Source: Kiloniella majae
GTDB lineage: Bacteria; Pseudomonadota; Alphaproteobacteria; Kiloniellales; Kiloniellaceae
Length of the DNA stretch: 64,000 nucleotides
Assembly: GCF_002118315.1 (NCBI RefSeq)
Contig: NZ_MTSZ01000004.1
Coordinates: 124,001-188,000, forward strand
Reading direction: 5' to 3'
Part shown: piece by piece, positions 8,274-15,726 of the stretch
How the letters are laid out: the number at the start of each line of letters is the position of its first letter
How positions within the stretch are numbered: the stretch's first letter is position 1
Notes under the pieces: generated by a model
The model's database searches: none
What the model was told of the DNA's origin: nothing
Seen by the model: only the letters and a program-made list of their open reading frames with translations
Translations under genes and position numbers: made by a program

Positions 8274-9499
8274 GTATCCAGCCACGCAAGATGATAGATA
8301 GACGATGCGAAGTCGTTAAAGATTTTACAGCCTGAGCCTTCATACATTTTTAATTCTTCATCCTTTGGGTTTTCGGCTAGAATTATCACAGGTTTATTGA
8401 TGCTTCGAGCATATCCTATCTCGAATAATGTACCAGGGTCTGTGCCGTTGAATAATGAGTACATCACATCGCAATTTTTTATAGCGTCTATATCTTTTTG
8501 CACTACCTCTTCTGCAGAGCCAATTCCGATTTCATGGTAAGGAGAAAAAACATCTACGCCGAATGATTCTATTATATGTTTGGCTTCGTTAATCATCCAT
8601 AATTCAGGTAAAGTAAAAAAAGGTCCAGCTAAATAAACTTTTTTCTTTTTTGAATTAAGTTTGATTGGATCTAAGTTTTTCTCAAATAAATTCAACCCTT
8701 CTTCATTATTCATTATTCTATGGCTAACATAATATGCTGCAGCAATACTTGACATTCTAGCTGCGTCGGTAAGGCTTAACTTTTTGATTAACCAGTAAAA
8801 AGTAAATGCGGCTACAAATGAGTCGCCTGACCCTATCGGAAATATTGTTTCTGTTTTGTAGGGAGGTACCCAGTTATTCTCGTTTTTTGAGTGAACGAAA
8901 ACCCCCCTTTGTCCACATTTAACAATTATTGCGGATGCTTTTTCTTTTTTAAGCAGCCAATTAGCCATTATCTCAATGGTGTCTACAGAAGATTTTTCAT
9001 TTATATAAAATTGAGATAACTCATTGTTATTGGTAACATATATTAAGGTCTCAGCAGTGCTTCCGGTTTCAGAGAATAATATTGGATTATAAGTATTTTG
9101 CGGGTCATAAACGGCTACTCTACATTTTACTTTCGGGGTGGTTTCAATCATTCCAAAAACAATAGCAGAATCAAATTCATCACTACTTAAATCAAATGTT
9201 GGTAACTTTCCTCGTGTAATATGAGGAGTCACTATAGGCTCTGAAAGAGGGTGGAAGTAATCAAATTTAGTAGTTTTTTTGCAATTACTAACGATAAGTT
9301 CACAATTGTTGGTAAATGCGAAAGTTTCTTCTAAAAGGGCTTGGTCATTTGCGGCAATTCTAGCGTGGAGTTTTATCGTTGTTTTAGGGGTAAGCTGAGA
9401 TAAGCAAAGCGCTGCCCTGCCTGCCGATCCTTGCAGTGTTTTATGCTCAGGCCAAGAGCAATACTCTTTGTAAGTTCCGCCTATGATATGAATATTCAT
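8270..9499 (-). CDS. PfkB-type kinase fused to nucleoside 2-deoxyribosyltransferase
   Basis: A 409-residue two-domain protein. Residues 1-275 look like a PfkB/ribokinase sugar or nucleoside kinase, with IIVKCGQRGVF (191-201) and the anion-hole/catalytic motif GSGDSF (223-228, Asp226). After a basic linker, residues 286-409 form a nucleoside 2-deoxyribosyltransferase-like domain: VYLAGPFF (288-295), DVFSPYHEIG (316-325) and GTDPGTLFEIGYA (352-364, Glu360 at the nucleophile position). Together they could cleave or exchange the base of a nucleoside and phosphorylate the sugar. It starts 9 bases after the small Gly/Ser-rich gene and overlaps the QueC-like gene by ATGA. The fusion within a QueC operon is unusual. 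The exact substrate cannot be read. Confidence 0.84.
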   Translation of the reverse strand: MNIHIIGGTYKEYCSWPEHKTLQGSAGRAALCLSQLTPKTTIKLHARIAANDQALLEETFAFTNNCELIVSNCKKTTKFDYFHPLSEPIVTPHITRGKLPTFDLSSDEFDSAIVFGMIETTPKVKCRVAVYDPQNTYNPILFSETGSTAETLIYVTNNNELSQFYINEKSSVDTIEIMANWLLKKEKASAIIVKCGQRGVFVHSKNENNWVPPYKTETIFPIGSGDSFVAAFTFYWLIKKLSLTDAARMSSIAAAYYVSHRIMNNEEGLNLFEKNLDPIKLNSKKKKVYLAGPFFTLPELWMINEAKHIIESFGVDVFSPYHEIGIGSAEEVVQKDIDAIKNCDVMYSLFNGTDPGTLFEIGYARSINKPVIILAENPKDEELKMYEGSGCKIFNDFASSIYHLAWLDT

Positions 9500-9508
9500 A
9501 ATCTTCCC

Positions 9509-9850
9509 CTACGTTGATTCTACAAATATTTTTACGGCAGCTCCAGAAATTGATCGAACTGTTGCCTTGAAGTTATATCCCTGATCTAGGCATTGTTTGA
9601 GATTATGTGCCTGACCAACTATTCCGCCTACTACATTGCCCTTATTCAAAATACGGACAACTTCGATAGAATTCATAACAGACAAATCAACTTGTAAAGT
9701 ATCGCCCAAGTTTAACTTATTCACTTCTCCAAGAACGGGGCTATTAATGTGAGTTTCAAAAGAATAATTGCCGCAATCTATACGATGCCCGCCACTTCCA
9801 CCTGAGCCAAAATTTCCACTAGATCCGCTGCCTGACAAAACTTCCTCCAT
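9509..9850 (-). CDS. Small Gly/Ser-rich protein with HIRAN-like C-terminal part
   Basis: A 113-residue protein heading the QueC operon. Residues 6-21 are almost only Gly and Ser (SGSGSSGNFGSGGSGG), followed by HRIDCGNYSFETHI. The rest (about 38-110) is beta-rich and weakly resembles HIRAN-type domains, with LGDTLQV, NVVGGIVGQAHNLKQCL, GYNFKATVRSISG and a final KIFVE strand. No signal peptide. ATG 9850 is used; a TTG at 9874 is in frame but neither has a clear ribosome site. Because related QueC-like enzymes conjugate a deazaguanine to a partner protein, this protein is a plausible substrate; that is inference. I do not recognise a named family with confidence. Confidence 0.68.
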   Translation of the reverse strand: MEEVLSGSGSSGNFGSGGSGGHRIDCGNYSFETHINSPVLGEVNKLNLGDTLQVDLSVMNSIEVVRILNKGNVVGGIVGQAHNLKQCLDQGYNFKATVRSISGAAVKIFVEST

Positions 9851-10134
9851 ATTTAATCTACGGTTTCTCGTCAAATTTGATTTGTTGAAACCACCTACAT
9901 TCCAAGTTCAATTTATGTGTGATGCTTTTGGAGGTTATGAGGAAGTTCCTAATGAAAACACTATAGTAAAAGCAATCAAATGCAACCTTTGGTGTAAATA
10001 ATAATAAACTATAAACTGATGACTATGAGGCGATAGGTAGATCAAAAGCTACAGTTTAAAATTCTGAATAAAACTTCTTTTAAGTCGTAATGATTTGCCT
10101 CATACCCTCTTCCATCTGGCACCTTGTTTAAAAA
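9851..10134. other. AT-rich leader upstream of the QueC operon
   Basis: About 280 bases without a convincing gene. It must hold the minus-strand promoter for the small-protein/kinase/QueC operon, but no clean -35/-10 pair could be picked. A short plus-strand frame here (to a stop at 10001) has no start signal and overlaps the small gene. The right edge of the island lies in this stretch. Confidence 0.5.
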
Positions 10135-10156
10135 TCCACTATGGTGGAAATTCCAC
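10135..10156. promoter_or_regulatory. Probable operator of the XRE-cupin regulator
   Basis: Alternating half-sites TCCAC (10135-10139), GTGGA (10144-10148) and TCCAC (10152-10156) form two overlapping palindromes just 22 bases before the regulator start. The position suggests autoregulation. Confidence 0.55.
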
Positions 10157-10177
10157 TAGAGGGGTTTTAGGTAAGGT

Positions 10178-10762
10178 ATGACGACAAAACGCAAGGGTGT
10201 TCCGCAGATCGGGGATAAGGTGCGGGATGCGCGCAAGGAAAAGAAGCTGACGCTGGATCAGTTGGCGAAGCTTTCGGGGGTGTCGAAATCCATGCTCTCG
10301 CAGATAGAGCGCGGACAGGCCAACCCCACCTTTGCGACGCTCTGGAGCCTGACGCAAAGCTTTGGCATGGATATCTATGAACTGCTAGAGGGCGCGCCGC
10401 GCGAGCCGGAAGTGGTCAAGATAGAGGCGGTGCCCGCGAACCTGACACCCACTATGTCCAGCCCGGACGGTAGCTGTGTGATGCGTATTCTCTCCCCCGT
10501 TGAAAACGCCGCACTGTGTGAGTGGTACGAACTGAGCTTCGAAGCCGCCGGGGCCTTGCGCTCTGCCCCCCATGCCGAAGGAACCCGCGAACACCTGACG
10601 GTGCTGTCGGGCCGGATAGAGGTTGAATCCGCTGGCGACACAGAAACCGTCGAAGCAGGCGGCACCGCCCGCTACCCCGCTGATTGCGATCACGCCCTGA
10701 TCAATGTGGGCGACGGCAACGCCGTTGCCCTGCTGGTGGTGGAACGTTTACAGGGGCTATAA
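10178..10762 (+). CDS. XRE-family regulator with C-terminal cupin domain
   Basis: A 194-residue transcription factor of the SutR/PuuR-like type: an N-terminal Cro/C1 helix-turn-helix (about residues 14-65, KLTLDQLAKLSGVSKSMLSQ) and a C-terminal cupin barrel (about 105-185, with APHAEGTREHLTVLSGRIEV). Cupin domains in these regulators sense small metabolites. The downstream oxidoreductase is on the other strand, so the regulated gene is not obvious. TAAGG precedes ATG 10178 and a palindromic operator lies upstream. GC content is normal, unlike the island just before it. Confidence 0.92.
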   Translation: MTTKRKGVPQIGDKVRDARKEKKLTLDQLAKLSGVSKSMLSQIERGQANPTFATLWSLTQSFGMDIYELLEGAPREPEVVKIEAVPANLTPTMSSPDGSCVMRILSPVENAALCEWYELSFEAAGALRSAPHAEGTREHLTVLSGRIEVESAGDTETVEAGGTARYPADCDHALINVGDGNAVALLVVERLQGL

Positions 10763-10788
10763 ATTTGGGGTTTTGATCGGATGAGCCA

Positions 10789-11859
10789 TTAGCTATCGGC
10801 GTTGACGGTCAACACAATCTTCCCGATATGTTTCTTTTGCTCGAATGATGTTTGTGCAGCGGCGATTTCCGAAAGGGGATAGGTCTCTGCGACCAATGGT
10901 TTGATTTTGTTTTCTTCGATCAGCTTGACCAGATTGCCAAAGACTTCCGGTTCCAGAACGGTACAGCCGAAAAAGCTCAAATCCTTGAGATAAAGCGTTC
11001 TGACGTCCAGCTCGACAAGCGGGCCGCCAATGGCCCCGGCCACGGCATAACGACCACCGCTTTTCATGACCTCTAACAGTGATGGAAAGGCATCTCCTGC
11101 AACCAGATCGATAGCAACATCAACAGAGTTTGCGCCCAGCGCGTCGGCATAGTTTACATCCCGACCTAGAACCTGATCGGCCCCGATTTCCAGTATTTCG
11201 TCTGCCTTGGATGGGCTGGTTATGGCAATAACGCTTGCGCCACGGGCTTTTGCCAGCTGAATAGCTGCGGAGCCAACACCACCCGAAGCCCCTGTAATCA
11301 GAACGCGATCATGTGGTTGCACGCGGGCCCTTGTGAGCATGTTTTCAGCAGTGGAATAGGAGCAGGGGAAAGAGGCAAGTTCATGGCTTTCTAGGGTGCT
11401 TGTCACCTTGTAGGCATGGCGATTACTGACGACGGCATATTCGGCAAAACCGCCATTGCATTCTGATCCGAAATACCATGGTGTCTCCAGCGTTTTTCCC
11501 TGAGCTTCGCGAATGCAGGGTTCAATCAGAACGCGCTGGCCAATACGATCCTTTTCGACGCTATCGCCCACCGCAACGATGGTGCCGCAGACATCTGCGC
11601 CCTGTATACGCGGGAACTGCAGGGCTTGTCCGGACCAACTGGCATCATCGCTATCTCCGTCACCTTTGGAATACCAGGCTGTGCGTGTGTTGATATCGGT
11701 GTTGTTCACGCCGGCGGCTTCGACCTTGATCAGAACGTCGTGATGTCCCATGTCGGGAAGGGCAAGATCGTTACGGTATTCAAGTTGATCAAGATCGCCA
11801 TGACCTTTGAGGATAACGCCAAACATTTTTTCAGGCATACTTGGTGGCAGGTTTGCCAT
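10789..11859 (-). CDS. Zinc-type MDR alcohol dehydrogenase/quinone reductase family
   Basis: A 356-residue medium-chain dehydrogenase/reductase. It has the N-terminal catalytic fold (DVLIKVEAAGVNNTD, PRIQGADVCGTIVAVG) and the NAD(P)-binding Rossmann motif VLITGASGGVGSAAIQLAKA near residue 187. The structural zinc cysteine cluster of classic alcohol dehydrogenases is not apparent, so it fits the zinc-independent quinone oxidoreductase-like branch, although a Cys-rich loop (EPCIREAQ, GSECNGGF) is present. Substrate unknown. It is convergent with the XRE-cupin gene, with 26 bases between stops. Confidence 0.87.
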   Translation of the reverse strand: MANLPPSMPEKMFGVILKGHGDLDQLEYRNDLALPDMGHHDVLIKVEAAGVNNTDINTRTAWYSKGDGDSDDASWSGQALQFPRIQGADVCGTIVAVGDSVEKDRIGQRVLIEPCIREAQGKTLETPWYFGSECNGGFAEYAVVSNRHAYKVTSTLESHELASFPCSYSTAENMLTRARVQPHDRVLITGASGGVGSAAIQLAKARGASVIAITSPSKADEILEIGADQVLGRDVNYADALGANSVDVAIDLVAGDAFPSLLEVMKSGGRYAVAGAIGGPLVELDVRTLYLKDLSFFGCTVLEPEVFGNLVKLIEENKIKPLVAETYPLSEIAAAQTSFEQKKHIGKIVLTVNADS

Positions 11860-12105
11860 GATGTCGATCCCTTCGTGGTGCTTCGTAAGTGGATATTCGC
11901 ATTCCCGATGGTGAGACGAATTGACGATAGCCCCATATATCGCACACGTAAATCGACTAAATTACCCGACCTGTAAAAACTCCATCCTGTAAAAGTTATC
12001 GAGAATTAATGAGGCAACCTATACGCAGCGCTGCAATATGAATCGGCCTCCAAATAGGCTGATATCAAAAAATCAGGCCCAAAAAAATATCAGGCCCAAA
12101 ATAAA

Positions 12106-12507
12106 TTAGGTAATACCTGTGATGAGGTCAAAGCCTTCGTCTTTCCAGCCTTCGATACCACCGATCAGCTCTTTGACCTTATAGCCCAGTTTGGCGAGGC
12201 GCACGGCGGCTTTGTTGGCACCGTTACAGTGCGGCCCTGCGCAATAGACAACGAACAGGGTGTCATCGGGATAGTCGAGCATTTTGCGGGCAATGATCTT
12301 GCCGTGGGGCAGGTTGATAGCCTTGGGGATATGTCCGACTGCATAGAGATCCGGTGATCGCACATCCAGCAAGACAAAATCCTGTTCCTGCTCGGTCAGC
12401 GCATGGTGCGTATCCCAGCAATCGGTTTCCACACGCAGGCGGCGTTCAAAGTGCAACAGCGCTTCATCCGGAGCGGCGGCGGGAACGAGGGCGACATTAG
12501 AAACCAT
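12106..12507 (-). CDS. Rhodanese-like domain protein
   Basis: A 133-residue single-domain rhodanese (sulfurtransferase fold). It contains the CH2A-like segment FVLLDVRSPDLYAVGHIPKA and the active-site loop VVYCAGPHCNGA, with the catalytic cysteine in YCAGPHC. Such proteins transfer sulfane sulfur in the cytoplasm. It is divergent from the GlxA/FtrA-type regulator gene, a common pairing, so that regulator probably controls it. Length is normal for the family. Confidence 0.9.
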   Translation of the reverse strand: MVSNVALVPAAAPDEALLHFERRLRVETDCWDTHHALTEQEQDFVLLDVRSPDLYAVGHIPKAINLPHGKIIARKMLDYPDDTLFVVYCAGPHCNGANKAAVRLAKLGYKVKELIGGIEGWKDEGFDLITGIT

Positions 12508-12575
12508 TAATCTTTCTCCAAAATCTTCGTGTTCAGTAAGTGATGAAAATGATCATAGGGCGCTTTTTTATGCTT

Positions 12576-12618
12576 GCCTATTGGCATAAATGACTATATT
12601 CATATAAATAATGCCAAT
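12576..12618. promoter_or_regulatory. Inverted repeats between rhodanese and GlxA-type regulator
   Basis: ATTGGCAT (12580-12587) and ATGCCAAT (12611-12618) are perfect complements, and TGCC-TATT-GGCA overlaps the left arm. They sit in the divergent promoter region and fit operator half-sites for the AraC-domain regulator. The right arm covers the first in-frame ATG of that gene. Confidence 0.5.
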
Positions 12619-13651
12619 TAATTCAGATAGTGAAAAATCTGCCATGAATAAAGAGTCTCGCCAAAAACCAATTCAGAAACAAACTCCGGAAGCGCCGGTT
12701 AAAAAGCCAAACCACCTCGTAGCGGCTGTGGTCTATGACGGTCTCTGTACCTTTGAATACGGTATGGTTGTTGAGGCCTTTGGCCTGGACCGGCCCGAGT
12801 TTGATAACTGGTATGATTTCACAACCTGTTCAGCGGATAGCGGGCCTTGCCGTGCCATTGGCGGGCTTCAGGTGACGGCGGAAAAGGGGCTAGAGGTATT
12901 GGAGAAGGCGGACACCATCGTGGTTCCGGGTTGGCGCTCTGTACACGAACGCCCGCCAGAGGCTTTGTTGGAAGCCATCTGGGCGGCCTATTATCGCGGG
13001 GCCAGAATCGTGTCGATCTGTTCCGGCGTCTTTGTGCTGGCGGCGGCGGGAATCCTGCGTAATCAAAAGGTCACGACTCACTGGCGCTATGCGGATCTGT
13101 TGGCAGAGACCTATCCCGATTTGCACGTTGATCCCAATGTACTCTTTATTGACGAGGGGCGAATCATGACCTCGGCGGGTTCAGCCGCAGGTCTCGATCT
13201 CTGCCTTAATATTATTCGCAGTGATTTTGGTCCGGCAGTTGCCAATAAAGTCGCCAAGCGGTTGGTCCTTCCGGCACAGCGCGATGGCGGTCAGGCCCAG
13301 TTTATCGACCGCCCACAGGTGCGTCGGGAATTGGCAATGGATGATCTCTTGGCATGGATCAGAAAGCATCTGCACACCCCACTGCGGGTGGAAGAGCTGG
13401 CCAAGCGCGCGCACATGAGCCTGCGCACCTTTATCAGGCGATTCAAGGAAGCAACGGGGCTACCCCCGGCCAAGTGGATGATTCAGGAGCGTCTGGCACT
13501 GGCCTGTACCTGTTTGGAAGAAACCGCGATGTCTGTCGAAGAAATTGCCACGCACTGTGGCTTTGGTCTCGCCGATACTCTGCGCCACCATTTCCGCGAT
13601 CAAATGGGAATCAGCCCGACGCGATACCGCCAGAACTACCAGATTATCTAG
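12611..13651 (+). CDS. GlxA/FtrA-type transcriptional regulator (DJ-1/PfpI plus AraC)
   Basis: A 346-residue regulator. Residues about 35-205 form a DJ-1/PfpI amidotransferase-like sensor (VYDGLCTFEYGMVVEAFGL; nucleophile-elbow cysteine in RIVSICSGVFVLAAAG), and residues about 240-340 form the AraC double helix-turn-helix (HMSLRTFIRRFKEATGLPPA, CGFGLADTLRHHFRDQMG). This architecture matches FtrA and GlxA regulators. It is divergent from the rhodanese gene. The start is uncertain: ATG 12611 overlaps a possible operator arm, and ATG 12644 (MNKESRQ) is a good alternative; neither has a strong ribosome site. Confidence 0.9.
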   Translation: MPINSDSEKSAMNKESRQKPIQKQTPEAPVKKPNHLVAAVVYDGLCTFEYGMVVEAFGLDRPEFDNWYDFTTCSADSGPCRAIGGLQVTAEKGLEVLEKADTIVVPGWRSVHERPPEALLEAIWAAYYRGARIVSICSGVFVLAAAGILRNQKVTTHWRYADLLAETYPDLHVDPNVLFIDEGRIMTSAGSAAGLDLCLNIIRSDFGPAVANKVAKRLVLPAQRDGGQAQFIDRPQVRRELAMDDLLAWIRKHLHTPLRVEELAKRAHMSLRTFIRRFKEATGLPPAKWMIQERLALACTCLEETAMSVEEIATHCGFGLADTLRHHFRDQMGISPTRYRQNYQII

Positions 13652-13963
13652 CCTGTTGTGGCAGCGCCACGGGCGTTAATCTGGAGTTTGAAACTAAGGG
13701 CGTGATTCTTGTGCTGAGGTTGTGCGTTGTCTCTGTGAGTCAGTTCCCGTGGTTCACTCTGTGGTGCGGGCGTTGAGCAGACAGATAGTTAACGTGTGGG
13801 CTGATTCAGATTCTTGATTACGAACTCTATGAAGAGACGACAGCTTTTATTTTTGGCGGTGTTCGTAATTTAAAAAGCTAAGGCCTCGAAGATCTCTGAG
13901 GGGATCAAGAGGTTGTGTCCTGCTGACGCAACCTAACCGAGAAGATCAGAAGCTGCCTAGTCC
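13652..13963. other. Gene-free stretch
   Basis: Some 310 bases between a plus-strand and a minus-strand gene. It holds two weak hairpins: GTGGC-AGC-GCCAC near 13660, and an imperfect stem AGGTTGTGTC/GACGCAACCT near 13910-13934 that could end the GFA gene. No frame with a start signal was seen. Confidence 0.5.
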
Positions 13964-14356
13964 CTATTCCTCTGAGCGACCTGTGTCATCACGGTCGCGC
14001 GCGTATTGTTTTGCATGGAGAAAGGCTGGCAGTGTTGCCTCACGACGAATGGTCCAGCTTTCATAGGTGGGAATCAATTGGTCAGGCGTATCCAGTGTTC
14101 CCAAATGAACTTCAATCTCGTCATCTGTCTGTGCAAAAACTGATGATCCACAGTCTGGGCAAAAATGTCGTCCCTTATAGCCGTGTGTATCTCCCTCAAT
14201 TGTAACAGCAGCCTGTGGAAACACTGCGGCGGCATAAAAAAGCGCGCCATGGTGTTTTCGGCAATCTATACAGTGACAAACACCAACCCGATAAGGCTTT
14301 CCCGAGGCCACAAGCTGGACCTTGCCGCAGAGGCATCCCCCGGTGAACTGTTCCAT
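13964..14356 (-). CDS. GFA-domain zinc protein
   Basis: A 130-residue GFA (glutathione-dependent formaldehyde-activating-like, DUF636) protein. Zinc ligands are visible as GGCLCGKVQ, VCHCIDCRKHHG and HFCPDCGSSVF. The family is a set of small zinc beta-proteins, with glutathione-S-hydroxymethyl chemistry claimed for only a few members; most, like this one, have no known substrate. Another GFA gene lies at 52.7 kb with little overall similarity. It is transcribed alone on the minus strand. Confidence 0.9.
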   Translation of the reverse strand: MEQFTGGCLCGKVQLVASGKPYRVGVCHCIDCRKHHGALFYAAAVFPQAAVTIEGDTHGYKGRHFCPDCGSSVFAQTDDEIEVHLGTLDTPDQLIPTYESWTIRREATLPAFLHAKQYARDRDDTGRSEE

Positions 14357-14444
14357 GTTACGTCTCCTTCAGGGTTGGATCGTTTGTAGATTTACTGGAT
14401 TTTGTCATGAATCAAGTTTCGAAGGTTCAGATTGTCCCTTGTGA

Positions 14445-15350
14445 CTAAAGATACACGGCACATCCGTTCTCTTCCAGTTCGTCCAGCCAGCGCGGCGGGT
14501 TACGCAGACGCGTCCAGCGCAGATCAAGTTTCCTGAGGTTGGGAAGATCCCGCAAGCTGCTTGGAAGTTCTGTAAATTTGTTTGCTCTGAGATCAAGGTG
14601 AATCAGATTATGCGCATTACCTAGTGAATCAGGAATTTTTTCAATTCCATTATTGCGCAGATCAAGAACTTCGAGATTCTCCAGATTTCCGATCGCATCT
14701 GGTAACTGTGTGATTTGATTTCCCTGCAGATAAAGCTCGCGGAGGGTGACGAGAGTACAGAGCTCATCGGGGAGAGATGTTAGCTGGTTATTATACAGCC
14801 TCAATTCTCGTAGGGCTCCGAGATTTTTCACGGCACTTGGTAGACGGTTCAGCTTGTTATCTGTCAGGTTGAGATACTGCAGGGCGGGTAAAGACCAGAG
14901 TGATTCAGGCAGGTCGCTGATTTGGCTATTGCTGGCGTAGAGGATTTTTAGCTTTCGGAGTTGCCCTATGGTCCGGGGCAAGCTTTCGAGCGGCTGATGA
15001 CTAAGGTCCAGTATTTCCATCTCTGTTAGTGTGCCGATTGAATCAGGTAAAGCCTTCAGCTTGTTACCGTAGATATACAGCTCTTTTAGCTGACGCAGTC
15101 GCTCAAGACTCTCAGGGCAACGGGTTAGGTGATTACGCCCGATAAAGAGCTTTTCCAGATGTTCGAACGACAGCAGATCTTCAGGGAGTATATCAAGCCC
15201 GCAGCTTTCGGCAGCAATATGTTGGATCATGCCGTTTTCCTGCGTGTAGCAAAGCGTGCCGTCTTCCCGGTCACTGATGTGGGGAATTTCACTGACTTTG
15301 ATCGTCTTCTGCAGGGAAGCAAACGGCCTGTGTATCGGGGGTGAAGTCAC
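14445..15350 (-). CDS. Leucine-rich repeat protein
   Basis: A 301-residue protein. After about 60 residues of unrecognised N-terminus it is nearly all leucine-rich repeats, around ten units of 23 residues of the LPxxIGxLxxLxxLxLxxNxL pattern, close to the plant/Ras-group (PIRL-like) type. No signal peptide, membrane segment or catalytic domain is visible, so it is probably a cytoplasmic protein-binding scaffold. A GTG start at 15350 is supported by AAGGA a few bases upstream. Its repeat units at DNA level are diverged, not recent duplications. Partner and role unknown. Confidence 0.9.
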   Translation of the reverse strand: MTSPPIHRPFASLQKTIKVSEIPHISDREDGTLCYTQENGMIQHIAAESCGLDILPEDLLSFEHLEKLFIGRNHLTRCPESLERLRQLKELYIYGNKLKALPDSIGTLTEMEILDLSHQPLESLPRTIGQLRKLKILYASNSQISDLPESLWSLPALQYLNLTDNKLNRLPSAVKNLGALRELRLYNNQLTSLPDELCTLVTLRELYLQGNQITQLPDAIGNLENLEVLDLRNNGIEKIPDSLGNAHNLIHLDLRANKFTELPSSLRDLPNLRKLDLRWTRLRNPPRWLDELEENGCAVYL

Positions 15351-15726
15351 CTGTTGTCCTTCTTTTTTATTCTTCTGGCTAATATAGCACGCGGCTTACT
15401 TGTAAGTAATTGTGTCACAGTAAAAACAAGACCTGATTCATGTGCTAGTCTGGTATGCCAATCTAGTGTGATAGTATTCTCTATACGAACTATAAGGGAA
15501 ACAGGAGTCTTGTTGTGGCGAGTTGATGCTCGAACCAGGGTACTGTGGCCAAACCTTACGGGCCAAGCCTATCTTGTGTTTTCTTGTGCAGCGTTTCAGC
15601 TAGATCTTGCAGTATGTTTTCAGGTCACGGGCAAAATTCCACACAGTAAGTGGCTTGACGAATCCCTTATACTAGATAATATATCTATTATATTGAACTT
15701 CCATTGAAACGGGATCGCGACGGGTT
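15351..15726. other. Leader region of kbl
   Basis: About 375 bases between divergent genes. It holds two small palindromes, TTACTT-GT-AAGTAA (15396-15409) and TGGTATGCCA (15451-15460); the second looks like a GntR/FCD-type operator (TGG-N4-CCA). These could regulate kbl-tdh. A plus-strand open frame of 117 codons has no family resemblance or good start and is not called. Confidence 0.45.

Larger units (their letters stand above)
5772..10134. other. AT-rich genomic island with nucleobase-processing genes
   Basis: Between the SnoaL gene and the XRE-cupin gene the base composition drops visibly to AT-rich, and all genes have nucleic-acid or nucleobase-related folds. The flanking genes have ordinary composition. 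A 9-bp inverted pair (AGAGGGTAT at 5775-5783, ATACCCTCT at 10102-10110) lies near the two edges, but no integrase, transposase or tRNA junction is seen. The island content is an XRE regulator, an OGG-like glycosylase and a four-gene minus-strand operon. Horizontal acquisition is inferred from composition only. Confidence 0.6.

Noticed and set aside
9768-10001. Plus-strand frame with a protein-like tail (FQVQFMCDAFGGYEEV)
   Set aside because: Its last 40 codons look slightly coding, but it overlaps the small QueC-operon gene and has no start; at most a remnant.
5775-10110. 9-bp inverted pair AGAGGGTAT/ATACCCTCT at the island edges as transposon ends
   Set aside because: Too short to separate from chance and no transposase or target duplication is present.
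15354-15707. 117-codon plus-strand frame in the kbl leader
   Set aside because: No ribosome site, no recognisable domain, odd composition for a protein; likely chance.
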